Of a DNA stretch of 64,000 nucleotides, positions 10,493 to 23,767 are shown one piece after another. The notes beneath the pieces are model-generated. The model ran no database searches. It had not been told where the DNA came from and was given only the letters and a program-made list of their open reading frames with translations. The stretch is taken from NCBI GenBank assembly GCA_036872755.1, contig JAVHNS010000003.1, positions 1,612,001 through 1,676,000 of the forward strand, in the 5' to 3' direction. The position numbers and the translations under genes are program-made. Every line of letters starts with the position of its first letter. The first letter of the stretch is position 1. The stretch is from Orbilia blumenaviensis (taxonomy: Eukaryota; Ascomycota; Orbiliomycetes; Orbiliales; Orbiliaceae).

Positions 10493-10523
10493 TATACTAT
10501 CCCCATGACTTGGGGATAGTATA
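10493..10523. repeat. Perfect 12-bp inverted repeat
   Basis: TATACTATCCCC, seven-base loop ATGACTT, then GGGGATAGTATA. The pairing is perfect over 12 bp and stops sharply outside. No gene abuts it, so a transcription terminator role is not obvious. Confidence 0.8.
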
Positions 10524-13512
10524 TGGCTGATTGGGCCTATGGGCTGGCACCCCTATGAGAGAAAAGTCACGCCACAGCTCAAGTTGTCAATTGAGCATGT
10601 GGTATCGCATTCGTCATTTACGTGCCAAATAAGTCACCATGTTGGTGAGAGGGTAGAGAAGTTATTTGTTGGTAGGAAAGATGAATGTCGGGACGAAGAT
10701 GTTGATATCGATGTCGGTACCATGGGTTCAGATAGACATATGCATACGTATACCCATACGGTATAGTGGAGCTATGGTTTGAGGTCGTCAACGTAACAAA
10801 GAAAGAGAAGATGAAGGAAGATGAAGAAAACAAAAAAGCATAGTTAAGCTATGTGAAATATTTATACCCCTCAGGAAGTTTACGAGATCGGCGGAGGGCC
10901 TTAGGGATGTTTCTAGATTCTGGATATAATCTTGTGAATGCTAAGGGTTCGTGCAAAAAGCGTGTTGTTAGAGCGAAAATGCAACAGGTCAGGGCCGCCC
11001 AATTGGGCAATCTACTGTTTCGATACTTTGGTGTGTGATGGGAACAACAGCCACAGTTGTCAGGCCATTTCCGACCTATCGAATTCTTTACATTGGCTTC
11101 TCTCGAGGGGTGGAATCTCCGAGTTCGAGATGGAGCTACGCCAGATCTGATACTTCTGCCCTATGCGAAGAATATTAATCCCGACTTCGGCGCGATCCGA
11201 GAGATGAGATGTGCATGGTCATGGCATGGATCTTCCCGAGCCCTGCCGCAAAACCCTCCGGCCGCCGCATACATCCATAACATCCTGACTAAGGGTGTTA
11301 TCAGAGCAGTGGTAAGGATTGCTGTTATGTAGCATGTCGCACAGCCGCTCTGTTTACCATATTTTCCACTGTCATCGATCGAACTCCCTCTGCTAATATT
11401 ACGGCACACCTGCAGATATTACAGGCGTACGAAGTACAGGGAGCACGAATGTCTCGACGACATTCTCTCAGTATCCCTTAAGGCCTTGCGAATACCTGGC
11501 TATTAACTTTTAGGGCACTCCGAAAAGGGGGGGTTGTTTCAAGAAGCAGGCTGACATCATGCACAGCTCCGACCCAAGACTGATTCTCAGGCAGCCCTTA
11601 GTTTAGTTCGTGTGCACATTCGCGAGTACCTAGGGGGTTATTCTCCTCTCTCTGATCGCTGTTGCAGGGCTGCGTTCTGTTCCTGATTTAGCTTCCAAAT
11701 ATGTGCCCATCGACCAGCCCGAGCCGGCCTGTCGAATCATATGGTCTATTGTTTGCGCCCCCGAGTCTGCAGCTTCAGCCCCCACGAATACACACAAAAA
11801 GGTACACACCGTCGGGATTTGGACCGCTTTGCAGACAATCCATTACTAAATCATCTATCCGGAGGCTGTTAAAAAAAGGCTGTCGCCGGCGAGATCACCT
11901 TCTCGCTATAATTCTCACTAATCCTTCCTATTCGTTATTTTTCTGGTGTCTTTCGCATCTGAATGCCGCGTTTTCCATCCAGATATTGACGGCCGCTTTG
12001 TGAATCCAGCCACTTGCTAGTAATCACTTCCCTAGCGCCTGCTTTCAACTGCTAGTATCAGGCACGGAATATACCCCGAATGCGAAAATCGATTATTCGG
12101 CCAGTCTCCTTAAACTACGTACCAGGTACTTAAGTACTTTACTTACTTGGTGGTATTTCTTAATATCATTTCCTATCCTGACCGAATTCACCTGAGCACC
12201 TTACCGGTTCAAGTCGTCGCATCTGGTGCCTTAGCGAGGACCCGATTCCTGACCAAAGGTCATACGGACAGGTCGTCGTCGCCGCTCTGGCCTTACACTA
12301 CCCCCCATTCGAACTTCGAACTCTAACAGGGTCGAAAGGAAACAAAGCGGGAAAAGGGTCACACTTTCCCCCCTCCCTTGGCCCTGAGGCTAACTAATAG
12401 CATCAAATAATAATAAGCTAATGTGATGGTCTGAAGGAGGATGAGACTTTGCGACAAAAAGCAAAAGCTTGGACCAATCAGTTATAAACACTTTAATAAG
12501 ATTATAATAATAACACCCGCAGGCCGACCCTGAAATCGATTAAATCGAATCTCGCGGCTTCTGTTCTGTTCTGTTCTTTTAATTCCATCTTCCTCTTCTC
12601 GTAATCTTCACCAATACCTCTTTTCCTTATACATATATTCATAAATTTACCTTCGGAGTATCTTGCTACTTTTTTGCTTCCTTCCTTTCGAATTTCATAC
12701 GGGTGTTATCATCGATCGGTACATGCGACGACGACGTTGACGTATAACGCTGGATCCAGGATTGAATCGACTAGATTTCGCGACCTATAGGCATAAATAC
12801 AGCAGCAACAGCAGTACTGCAATTATAAATATCTACTTACTTGCACATACTCTATAAACATCTCCCGCAAATACAACCTGTCGACATACTAGATACTCGA
12901 TACCAGTAGATAGACAGATCGGACATACATGCGATATATCGCGCCGCATAAAAGATAGGATAGAACAGAGCGGAACCAATTCGAATTCTCTATCTAATCG
13001 CCCACCCTTGTCGACAAGACCTCGAAATCGCTCACCCACGGGTCTCAAATACGAACTACCAAGCAGGTATCTCTATCACAAAGACGGGGCGGAGGAACGA
13101 AGACCCGGGTTGATACTCCTAGTCCCGACGTGCAGAATAGAAAAAAAAAATTGGGGGTTTTCCTTGACAAAGATTTGAAGAAAGAAAAATCTAAAAAAAA
13201 TCTAAAAAAAATTAAATAAAGAAAAGAAGAAAAAATTTTTGAGGGAAAAGAAGAGATAGAGAAAAAAGAAAAGAAAAGAAGAAGGAGAAGGAGAAGTTGA
13301 AGCAAAAGAAGAGCTCACCCGAACGAGAACCCGACATTGCGGAGTGCGCTTTCCCCAGCATTCGATTAAATTCGCAGCTTCCGACCTATCAACATCTTCC
13401 CATCTCTCATCGTCCCCGCAAAACCTATCGAGATCGTATCATTCTGGAACGACAGACAAGCATCTAGTCTAGTCTAGTCGACTCTCGCCTCTAATCTCAT
13501 CCCGGCTGCATA
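10524..13512. other. Spacer and carrier-gene upstream region
   Basis: About 3 kb without a recognisable gene. From roughly 12.5 kb on it has purine- and pyrimidine-rich tracts, (TTCTG)n near 12558-12578 and A-rich runs near 13140-13290, typical of the upstream region and leader of the carrier gene that starts at 13513. A TACTTAAGTACTT palindrome lies near 12126-12138. Confidence 0.5.
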
Positions 13513-15328
13513 ATGGCAATATCCAAAGAAGAAACGGTAATAATGGCGAAAGACGACAAACCCGTAAGTAGCACCCGCACCTGCTTAGTACCTACCTTAG
13601 GTACCTATTAGTGCTCGCTCTCCCATGCCGAACCTCCCCTCTGCGAACCGACCGAAACAAAACAAAATAATCCCGAAACCGAGCAAACAGGGCAGACATC
13701 CTTGCAATGGCTTGCCGCTGTCCTCTTCAGCTCTCAGCTTCTCGCTGCCGTCCGGGACAAGCTCGCAAGCTACCCGGTCTTGGTCACTAAGACAGATCCC
13801 GAAAATTTTCTTGTTCGGGATTTGTCGCCCACCCTCAGCGAGACAAGCCAAAAAAAAAAGGCTTGTCTCAATCTAAGTTAATTTAAATTTTTTTATTTTT
13901 TTATTTTTTTTTGCGAGGCAAAATTGCTAACCTCCGTCAAACAATTTCCATAAAACCAGACCGCCCTACAAACACCTATCACGGCCCCGGCCAACCTCAC
14001 CACTTCAATGACGACAAGCGCCACTGCAGACCCGACTCTTGTCCTCCGAGCTCGAAAATATGTCGCCAGTCAGACTGTCGCTGCATTCATTGCGGGTGGT
14101 GTCGCCGGTGCCGTTTCCAGGACCGTCGTTTCCCCGTTGGAGCGATTAAAGATCCTGTATCAGGTTCAGGGAACAGGGGGAGCTTCCTACACAGGAATTG
14201 GAGCTTCCCTATCGAAGATGTGGAAAGAAGAGGGCTGGAGAGGATTCATGCGGTATGTTTTATCCCTTTCCCCCGGATTTTTCCTCTCACTTTACCCCGC
14301 GTTACGAAGCATCTACCAAGAGATGAGGGTGGGGAGCTCCTGTGGGGAAAATCCAAAATCGCAGATAGCTAATTCGATATATCTCTGAACAGTGGTAACG
14401 GAACCAATTGCATTCGAATAGTTCCATACTCAGCGGTCCAGTTCTCATCCTATACCGTCTATAAAGGGGTATGATACTTCGAGATGATTTTTTTGTGGTT
14501 GTCTGATTGGTGGGTTCGGTCTAACGGAAGCTCGTCACTAGATGTTTATGGAGGCTGGCAAAACGGAGCTTGACACGGCCAGAAGGCTAGTGGCTGGCGG
14601 CATGGCGGGTATCACATCAGTCGGTATGTTGGACTGGGGCTTTCGATAGTGTATTTTTCTCTCCCAAAATACTAATCTGGGGACTCTGATAGTCGCTACA
14701 TACCCGCTCGATATCTGTCGAACACGTTTATCGATACACACAGCGTCACTGGAAGCCCTTGGGAAAACGGGCCAGCATATCAAGATTCCCGGCATGTGGG
14801 AAACGATGGTCCACATGTACAGGAACGAAGGTGGCGTCCTGGCGCTCTACCGCGGGCTGATACCGACATTAGCTGGTGTAGCCCCATATGTTGGCCTCAA
14901 CTTCGCATGTTATGAACAGATCAGGGAGTGGATGACCCCTGAGGGAGAGAGGGGCCCGGGCCCGCTTGGGAAGCTCGCCTCCGGTGCCCTCAGTGGGGCA
15001 ATTGCCCAGACCTTCACATATCCCTTTGGTATGTCTGCCCATATTCCCTTTGAGTTTTGGTCTTGAGGATGAACTCGAAGCTGACTATTGCCAAGACCTT
15101 CTCCGGCGCCGGTTCCAAGTGAACACTATGTCTGGCCTTGGATTTAAGTACAACTCCATCTTCCACGCCATCACCTCTATTATTAGGCAGGAGGGATTGC
15201 GGGGGATGTACAAGGGTGTCGTCCCCAACCTCCTCAAGGTCGCACCCTCCATGGCCAGCTCATGGTTCAGCTATGAGCTCGTCAAAGACTTCCTAGTCTC
15301 AGTCCATCCCGACAACGAGCGATTATAA
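13513..15328 (+). CDS. Mitochondrial solute carrier (YPR011C / SLC25A42-like)
   Basis: Six exons: 13513-13563, 13960-14252, 14393-14468, 14542-14623, 14693-15028 and 15096-15328, giving 356 aa. The three tandem carrier repeats carry the signature PX[D/E]XX[K/R]: SPLERLK, YPLDICRTR and YPFDLLRRR, each followed by the usual G-rich and [FY]RG/YKG segments. The C-terminus SMASSWFSYELVKDF resembles the yeast YPR011C group (adenosine 5'-phosphosulfate/PAPS carrier) and the SLC25A42/Leu5 CoA carriers; the substrate cannot be decided from sequence alone. It acts in the mitochondrial inner membrane. Exon 1 encodes 17 residues before a long (396 nt) first intron containing a perfect hairpin; all other introns are 69-140 nt. 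The gene is convergent with RTG2. Confidence 0.9.
13840..13869. repeat. Perfect hairpin inside carrier intron 1
   Basis: GAGACAAGCC, ten A, GGCTTGTCTC: a perfect 10-bp stem closing a poly-A loop. It lies about 90 nt before the 3' splice site of an unusually long intron, which might influence splicing or contain an old insertion. Confidence 0.75.
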
Positions 15329-16282
15329 GCTCCCAGCTAGTCTTTCGCTTCCTCTTCGTCATTTTTTACAATACCTACCAAACCTCAGCTGCAACTAGCT
15401 TTGCACAGACAGTTTAAAATACTTAACCTAGGAGACGGCCGTTTGTTTTTTGTCTTTATCGGGGATTGTATTGCCTTTTAATTGCATTGTAATCATATCA
15501 TTCGGGGTGTTCTTTTTGCGTTCAGGTTTGTACCCATGGGTTTCTTCCATATTATATTCTTTTCCCTCAAAAAAATTGTTCCTTCGATACTTTCCTTACC
15601 AGATAGCTCGAAAATACTCCGCTAGCTGGTTGCTTTTTCCCCCCCAACTTGTACCAAATGCCAAATGGGGGATATTTTGCTTCTTTTTTCTATTACTATC
15701 ACTTTTTTTTAGATCTTTGGGTCCTTTCGTTCCAGGTTCTTCCTTTTCTCCGGGTTCTTCTCATTCTTCGTTTAGTTTTCGTTTCAGTATATACTATACT
15801 TATCCACCCGCATGCTACAGCCAGGGCAGAGAGGTGGCATATCAAGACGGGCTTTGAGATCTTCCATGATTTCCGCATTCGGAATATGGAAACACGTTGG
15901 ATTCAGGCCAGACGGTGTATTTTTATTGAGGCTAGTTAGAAGATTTTTCCTTTTGTTCAGAAGTTGGATGGCTCCAAGGCGATAGAGATAGAAATAATTG
16001 GTAAATTGAGATGGTGATACTGAATATACAACAATCACTAATTCTATTCGTAGATGCCTAGCAAGTCTGGGTGGTATGTCTGTAGGACAACCTACATAGC
16101 TAGGTGAAGTTGGGGGGGCAGGTTTACGAGACAAGTAGGTAGTATATAGACAGTTTCATGATGATATCGATATCCATTCGAATCCAAGCTACCCTAACGC
16201 TAAACGCCATGGTAAAAAAGTATCCAAATACAATACTCACTCGACGCTCCTACAAGAATGAAGAAGATCGCGATAGAAGAAA
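15329..16282. other. Convergent intergenic region (carrier / RTG2)
   Basis: 950 bp between two gene ends facing each other. T-rich on the plus strand after the carrier stop, consistent with its 3' UTR. No additional gene recognised. Confidence 0.6.
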
Positions 16283-18234
16283 TTAATTCCCGGACTCCAC
16301 TGTCTCCCAAATAACAGAAACCTTTCTCCTAAACCCCCTGCAGTTCTTCTTCTTCCCAACTTTTTCAATATCATCAACTGCCTTCTTAGGCATCAAGGCA
16401 GACGTATCTGGATCGTTTTGGACGACTCTGACCTTAAGCACGATATCCAAATGCCCTTTCCTAGCCGTATCCCTGGCGAAAAAGCTAATCTTCTCATCTA
16501 TTAAACTCGTTCGCTTTCTCCTCCCACTACTTCCACTTTCGCTCCCGCTGCTATCTCTCCTCTCCAAGGGTTCAATCCCGTCCGAACTACTAGTACTACT
16601 AGTATCACTCTTCTCATCTCCCCTAATCCCAACAGGGAATACTGCTCCCACAGCCTGAGCAACAGCACCAACATATCTAGCCCACCAAGCCATCTCATCA
16701 CCTACAACCCTCTCAAGTCTCTCCCTAAACCCTCCTTCAGCAACCTCTCCGCCCCATCTGGCACAAAGCACAAGTCCCATCAGTGCCCTCTCCTTATGCG
16801 TCAGTCCATGAACTCCACCAAGTAAGCCTGTAGTCGTAAAATGTAGCCCAGCAGCCGCTCTTCCTTCCTTTGGAACTCCCTGGTGAAAATATAACAGATT
16901 CGCAAGTGCAGGTACAATTTCCATCCAGAATACATCGGGTGTACTCTTGGGCAGTGCATCGTTGATGGCTCGGGCCAGCTTCCCGGCCCCACGGCTTCTA
17001 TAGACCTCTGTAGATACCACCAGGGGATTCGCGCTCCTCACGTCCTTGCTCAGTGTGTTATATAGACACCCTTCCCTAACACCGCCCTGACAGAACACCA
17101 CGTCCTTAATCTGTGGTAAACACTTCAACAAATTCCTGATCAAAAAGGCAACAGCGGGGACTTGCTTTGCCCTTCTTTCTGATATCCTAAACTTCCCAGC
17201 GAGCTCTTCCTGCTGGCCATTGGAAAGCTCAACTCCAATCCTCTCCGCCAACTTTACAAAATGCTCCCTTTTTGCAGAAAACCCGTTGATGATGGGGATG
17301 GGATACGGCTGCACCTCATGTTCCGCCAAAAGTAGATATCCAAATCCACGGAACCCGCCACCAGACAAGTAAAGCGTGTACCCACCTTCCTTCTCAGCCT
17401 TCACTGTAAGCTCGGGATGAACCTCCAACGAAGCAACAGCCTTCGTAAGTTCCTCTCTAATATGCTCAGCCGTAGCCTCAACGACAGTAGCATTAAGAGC
17501 CGTCTGCAACTTCTTCGTCAAAGCCGCCGCTCCAAACGGTAAAGAAACAGCTTCCTTCGCCGAATCCAATTCTCCACGTTTTGAAACCATCCACGATAAC
17601 TGCGTTGATCCGCCTCCCAGATCCATCACCAGACCTTCCACGGTTGCGAAGCTACTGGCGATACCCAGCCCGCCAACCCGTCCTTCCTCGGCCTTTGGAA
17701 GCATTTCAACCGGCCAGCCGACAGCATCTTGGATCGCTTGGCGGAATTCGGCGCTATTTGGAGCTGTACGGGTGGCTTCGGTGGCTATCAGTTTTATTTG
17801 AGATTCGGGGACTTTGTAAGCATTGCAGATGGTTCGGAAGCGAAGAAGCGTGGTAGTTATGGCGGATATGGTAGAATCGGGGATTGGAGATTTTATATCA
17901 GTTGACGAAAGTGTGGAGTACTGAAACTGTGCGTCATAGAGAGATATTGGAGCGCGGTCGGTATAAAGCGTAGGCAGAATACGAGCGGTAAGAGGATGAA
18001 GAGTAGTAATTGAAAAACGAACGCCGTTGCTATATTTGAAAAAAATTGACCGATGTCTGTTAGTTAACGCAAATCCCTAGCATCATAAACTATAATTTTA
18101 TGTTTTGTTGGTGGCGAGGGAAGTTTGGATTGTTGGATGTTGGCCTACCTGCCGATATCAACAATGGCGTGGAGGTGTTCTGGAGCCGTGCACTCGGAAG
18201 CGTAGGACGGTGACGAAAGCAGCGGGGCCGCCAT
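16283..18234 (-). CDS. RTG2: Retrograde regulation protein 2 (Ppx/GppA-type)
   Basis: Two exons, 18149-18234 and 16283-18029, give 610 aa. The N-terminal half is an ASKHA/exopolyphosphatase fold: VDIGSNGVRFSITT (about 25-38), ATEATRTAPNSAEF, and the second phosphate loop VMDLGGGSTQLSWM (about 163-176). The C-terminal half contains GLVLCARWGGEV, a helical region and a low-complexity Ser/Asp stretch. In yeast Rtg2 relays mitochondrial dysfunction to Rtg1/Rtg3 by binding Mks1; in filamentous fungi the protein is conserved but its role is less clear. Start: ATG at 18234 opens MAAPLLSSPS; the single intron (18030-18148) falls within the Ser codon of DIGS, in phase. The 3' end is convergent with the carrier gene. 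Confidence 0.92.
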
Positions 18235-19354
18235 GAGTTATTGCGTCTGAATCAAATGATTATACGAAAAAATGGGACAAGATTTTTTTTCTTTCTTTCT
18301 TTTCTTGCTTTCTTCCTAGAACGGTAAGCAGGCAATATGATGTTCAATGGAGTAACGTATGCAGTAGTATCGAGTAAATGGGATTGAAGGTTCAATTCGC
18401 AGGTTCGAGTTCACAGAATCACAAGTTCGAAGTTAACAAACGTCAGTCAGTCGGTCGGTTCAGGCCAGTCACAGTTGCAGTTGCAGAATTGAGCCGACTA
18501 TAAACAACAGGCCACCCCAAGAGAAAAAGCACCCCGAGTGCGAAAGCCCTTGCCTATATACTCGCAATCAACCTGCATTTCGCTACAGAAGCTAGGCACC
18601 TCATTTTTCTACAAGGGGGGGCTATGCAGGCAAAAAAAAAATCTGAACCTGCATACCGATTGATCTCTCACAGTCAAATGACCCGCCAGTTGCAAAGAAT
18701 CGAAACGAAGGAATTTCTTCAATTTCTTCAGTTGCGTGTCTCAGGATCACAGGCCAGGAGCGGGCTGCTGGATCCGCTTTGGCCCCCCGATCTCGAGACG
18801 ATCTCGAGCGCCGGGAAAGAGGAGAGTCATAGAGAGAGGTATTTTTTTTCAATTAGAGAGGGTCCCCGACTGTAACATGGGTTCTGCCGTTTTCTACAGT
18901 TGGTATTCCGCTACTGTCCATGAAAGTTCTAGACGGAGATATGCCAAATATTGACAGACAGGGGTGCTTTCGGGCGGGTGGGGTTGACGGTTTTCTAGAT
19001 TTCTTGGTGATGCAGGTACAGGTACTTGGGAGCCAGAAAACCGCTAACTTGCACGATAAGATAGTCTGGTCCGCTATCGGTGCAGTGTCTTATAATCCTG
19101 TCGACACCTCGGAACTGGGTTAGTGATAGTAGTGATAACAGTTTGAGTAACGGTAATGTAGTGACACCGATTCGTAAGAATATTCGGGCTTCCCCATGTT
19201 TCAATGCATTGAGAAATGAAAAAAAAACACAACAGCTCCTCATCTCAAACCCTTTAACATGATCACGCCTCATACCCCACCAATGCATCCAAGTATTATG
19301 CAATATAAAATCCACGCCTCACATACGCCACCCCCATCTCGCACACAAGCTTGT
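18235..19354. other. Region between RTG2 and UBP14
   Basis: Upstream region of RTG2 (T/C-rich tract near 18286-18312) and 3' flank of UBP14, both genes reading on the minus strand. Open frames here are short and unconvincing. Confidence 0.6.
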
Positions 19355-22180
19355 TCAGACCCGCTCAAAGAAATAGACATATGCAAACTTCTTCATCTCC
19401 TCAACATCTGCCCCCTCGACAACTTTCTCATCGTTAAACAGGACCCAGGCTTCTTTTGGCCCCGCCTCCCCTTGATCAACCAACTTCCTAATAAAGGCAA
19501 CATAGTGTCTATCAAATTCGCCTATCGTTAGTAAAATTGCGTAAAAATGTTGATCCATAGAGACGTGACATACCCAGCGTGAATGCTCGATCCTTTGTGA
19601 CAAACAATGCTATGTAGCTGGAAGCTGGCTGGTGTTTCTGTGCTTCCCGGGATAGTCTTCTCCTTTGGCTCGCTAGTCGCAGCTGGTGCAGCAGTATCAT
19701 CGTCTCCCATATCGTCGGGATGACTAAAAACCCACTCAACGGCTCTCTCTACATCCCCACCAGTCTCCCTCAATGCCTTCTTTGCTTGAGCATCCGTGAA
19801 CCCCATAGACGTTAACATGACGATCTTCTCGGGATCAGCGGACGAGACGGCAGCACCGCCACCACTAGAGCTTCCAGGTAGCTCCAAAGGAGCATCGATA
19901 TCCGGGTCGTCCATATGTTGGAACAACCAGTTCATCGCATCTTCAGCGCTAGAATTTCCAGTGTTGTAGAGAGCTTTTTGACAACGATTCCCTGGGAACC
20001 CCATAGCTTCAAGCTGCTGCATCGCCTCTGTGTTTGGTGCAAAGGCTTGTGCAGAACCCTCAGCTGCATCCTCCGGGAGAAGTTCCTCTGTATCCAGAAG
20101 ACCAGTAGAAAGGTATGGGTCCAGTAGAAAAGGAGCGGTGTCGACGACAACAGGGATATCTGAACCCGCTATTAGCTATGTCATTTGGGTTTCAGCATCA
20201 AGAAATACTACATACCGAGTTTCGTAGGCACCCAATTGATAAGTGCAAACCTTCTAGCATTGACTGCAAGCACTTTGGGGAAAGTCTTAAACCCGATTTT
20301 CCTATCCCTAAATTAGCATGGTCTCCCAAACGGTCACTCTATCGAGGAAACACCCACTTGACAGCTCCCTCCTTGCTCCCACAAGCTTTGCAAGTATATT
20401 CAATCGCCTCAGATGCAGTGAAAATATCTAAACATTCCTTCAAAGTCACCGGCTCATATTCCTCAACCTTCTTCCCGTCATCACCCATAACGACATCTTT
20501 AAGCTTCCTAGCCGGAACAGGGACCGTAATGTTATCCTGCTCATCGGTCCTATATCTAACCTTCTTGCATCCTAAGCACTGAAGCCTTTGCTCTACCGCA
20601 AATTTGAAATCCGAAACTGGATCCTTCAAAGGCGCTGGATGCGAAGATCGAGTAATGAGCTTGAAGAGATGAAGTAGGAGTTCGAAGGCGTCTTGTTGGC
20701 GCATGGTAGAGAATTCCTCGTGACCCTTACCAACCAATGTCTTAAGCATTGCAGGTGCGATACCCTTCTGATACTGAACATAGGTATGCTCAGTACTAGC
20801 TGGCTGTGGATCGTCAGGCTTCGAGTAGCGTCCAGACAACAACCCATCACCAACTTTCTTCAATTGGGTATCCAGATCCTCGGCAGGTCGGTCAGCGACG
20901 GGAACATCATCGACCTCACCATAACGCTTCTTAAACCCATCCAAAGAGAAAAGACACTGAAGAATCGAGGCCAAATAACATGAATTACCAAGATTTTTCA
21001 GACCGGTCAGCCCAGGTCCGAACAAGGGACTTAGCTCCTTCCCATCTTCACCAGTCATCCTAAACTCCCACCGAAGGTTCTGCTCAATGTTCATTTCCGT
21101 CAACGACTTCTCAGTCTTCTGTCGCTCAGCGATGGCAACACCCCAATGATGAAGGTGCTCGGTAAGATGAGGATCGAGGCGTTCGTCATTGCAAATGTAG
21201 CAGTAGATATCAGCAGTACCCTCGGGGGATATGCTACCGAGTTTGACGGAGGCAGGATGGTTTGTAGCGTGGAAGTGGGCGACACCGTGAGAGTTTCCGC
21301 CGACCCCACCGAATTGAGCACGGCCGCAACCAAGGTTTCCGCATTGAAGGCACATCCAAAGATTTTCTTTGAGGTCGCAGTCGGCGCATTTGGTTAAATC
21401 TATGCGAACATATTAGCAGATGCCCTGGTGGAGGTGGTTGAAGAAAAAGTAGAAATGTACCAATGTTCTTTCCAGCCTTATCATCCTGAACCAAGAAGGA
21501 AACATGCTCGCAATGTTCAAGCTCCAAATTCCAGGCATGAACTTCATCAGCTCGAGCGGCTGTCATAGCACTAAGAACACCCTCGACGACTTGCGGCAGC
21601 TATCGGTTCCCACAGTCAGCGTCCTGGACAGACCAAACCCCCCTAAAAATAATGACATCAGAGCATACATTTCCAACAAGCTCCACATCATCTACCTCGC
21701 AATTATAACATCTAACAAAGGTTTTGGTATCGTAGATATCGGCCTCGGTTTCAGCTGCGATAGCCAGCTTGGTAAGCTTGGTTGGTGGCTCGTCCCTCTG
21801 CAAAATGCCACAAAGTCAAAATCACTACCCCTCTATCATCTTTCCATCGAAAATCTACAAATAGCATACCTCGACCTTCGGTTTCTTCGTCCTTCGTATG
21901 TTTACAGCTAATGGGTGATCTCGCTGTGCCGAGTGTAGACGGCCGTGCATACGTTCACCAGCACAACCGCCGTTAAAGCAGCTAAGACAAACATCAAGAC
22001 CTTCTTCGTCGTCCTATAATTCATATTTTTAGTTTCCTAGCCTATAATATAATATATCATCCGAAGGTAAGAGGAAAAACGTACGATAGAATCAAAGCAG
22101 ATGGTACAGTCTTCTCGATAAACTGGTTGGGTAGCTGTCGGCGGCCGCAACGCTATAAAGCTCACCTCCTCATTAGTCAT
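19355..22180 (-). CDS. UBP14: Ubiquitin-specific protease, isopeptidase T type
   Basis: Disassembles free polyubiquitin chains. Eight exons: 22085-22180, 21870-22013, 21669-21797, 21461-21599, 20358-21399, 20216-20301, 19574-20159 and 19355-19508, giving 791 aa, the usual size. Domains in order: a variant N-terminal zinc finger (CTICFDS...CLSCFNGGCAGERMH), the zf-UBP that binds the ubiquitin C-terminus (CADC...CLQCGNLGCGR, from about 174), the USP Cys box NLGNSCYLAS (Cys310), a zinc-ribbon pair (CLGCKK...CKACG), two UBA domains (about 592-628 and 656-693) and the His box GHYVAF (His742) with the terminal AWVLFNDEKV and YVYFFERV blocks. UBA domains inserted inside the catalytic domain are diagnostic of USP5/Ubp14. 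The donor of the fifth intron is GTGGGT rather than GTANGT. Divergent from the hydrolase gene, 413 bp apart. Confidence 0.95.
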
Positions 22181-22593
22181 TCCCCCACCACCTCACATCA
22201 CAAATACAAAATGAAGCCAAGTTTTCTAACTTACACAGCTGGGAGATATGAGGACAAGCAGACATCGTAATAAAGGCACTGTCTGTATTTTAAGTTAAGA
22301 GAGAATATCGTAGGGTAAACGCGTGAGAATAATGGTGGTAAGCAGGAAGTAGGAATGGGAAGACGCGAAGTAGCAGAGTCGGAAGGGATCCGTTTGTCAG
22401 GATTTGGCGGGGTGGTCGCGGGGCAGGCACTAAAACCGGTCTGACGTACTCCCTTGGCCAACATCCCGGAGAAGCTACATAAGGTCGGTACTTGACCAGT
22501 AACTCGATCATCCCACGACCCCGAAAGCAACCATCTCTTAAGACTCGACTATTATTATTACTACCGTCCTTCATACAAAAAAAATTCCCGATC
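22181..22593. promoter_or_regulatory. Divergent promoter region UBP14 / dienelactone hydrolase
   Basis: 413 bp between two start codons pointing away from each other, so it must contain both promoters and leaders. No clear TATA box or known operator recognised. Confidence 0.55.
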
Positions 22594-23767
22594 ATGGCAT
22601 CAGAAGATACATCGCTGGCAGAAGGCGGCCGTGTCGACCAAGGACATACCATGGGCGAACATTGCACCACAGATTCGCCTTTAACAGCAGACGCCGGTAC
22701 GCCATACGGAGTACGTAACACTCTCGGCTCATATGTTGCCAACATGAAACTTTTTTTTATGGAAAAGGTTCTAGTCTGAATATTAATATCTCAAGCTTCA
22801 TAGGAAATCATTAAGCTAGGGAATGTCGATGTAATGGCCCCCATAATACCACAATATCAACACAGGTACCCCTGTATTCGACATTTTTAGACCATAGGCT
22901 CACATTATTACAGTGCTATATATCAAAACCTGCCGATTACCCGCATGTTAACTCCAAACTGCTATTGTTTCTCACCAATGGCGTCGGCCTCCACTCGAAG
23001 AATAACCAACTGCAGGCGGATTACTATTCTAAAGAAGGCGGCTTCTTAGTCGTCATGCCGGACCTGTATGTCCATAGACTCCATTCATTTTCGGCTTGGC
23101 ATCAATTGGTAACATAGTATGAACAATAGCTTCAATGGCGACCCAGCTCCCACCGCTGGCGCCACCAAAACCGAAGAAATAACCGGCCATGAGTCAGTGA
23201 TCGAACAGCTGAAAACCAAAGCAGCCGAGGGTGTCAAGCTCCTCATGATCGATCTTTGGCTTGCCCGCCATACCCCTGAGAAAACATACCCATTAATCCT
23301 TTCCGTTCTGGAAGCCGCAAAGGAAGAATTTGCAGATGCAGCTAGCCAGGTGTTTTGTGTTGGGTACTGCTTTGGAGGGAAATATGTCCTGAAGTTGGCG
23401 AGCACCGCGGAGATCACAGCCGGAGCTGTAGCTCATGGAACTGCAGTTACATTAGAGGATATTAAGGCTGTGGTTAAACCGGTCAGTTTTGTTTGCGTGG
23501 AGGGCGACGGGTTGTTCCCGGATGATATTCGGGAGGACGGGAGAAGATACCTTCAAGACCACAACCTGGAGCATGAAATGAAGGTTTATAGTGGCGTACC
23601 ACACGGTAAGTTTACCCTCAATCGGTTCCGGAATTCCATCCAAAACATTAGCTAATAGTATCATAGGTTTCGCTGTGCTGGGTAGTTATGACGATGATAG
23701 GATCCAACAAGCACAGGTAGAAGCGAACGCACAGATGCTGGACTGGCTTATCAGCCATGAAACATAA
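22594..23767 (+). CDS. Dienelactone hydrolase family protein
   Basis: Alpha/beta-hydrolase of the carboxymethylenebutenolidase (DLH) family. Five exons: 22594-22710, 22804-22830 (27 nt), 22914-23065, 23130-23605 and 23667-23767, giving 290 aa. The Cys-Asp-His triad is visible: nucleophile in FCVGYCFGGKY, Asp in VEGDGLF and His in SGVPHGFAV. The N-terminal domain has the family's TNGVGLHSKNNQLQAD and FLVVMPDLFNGDP blocks. Bacterial DLH cleaves dienelactone in chloroaromatic breakdown; fungal members are usually of unknown substrate. Start ATG 22594 gives a short Gly/Asp-rich N-terminus before GTPYG. The last intron carries an alternative in-frame stop, so retention would truncate the protein after the His motif. 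Confidence 0.88.
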
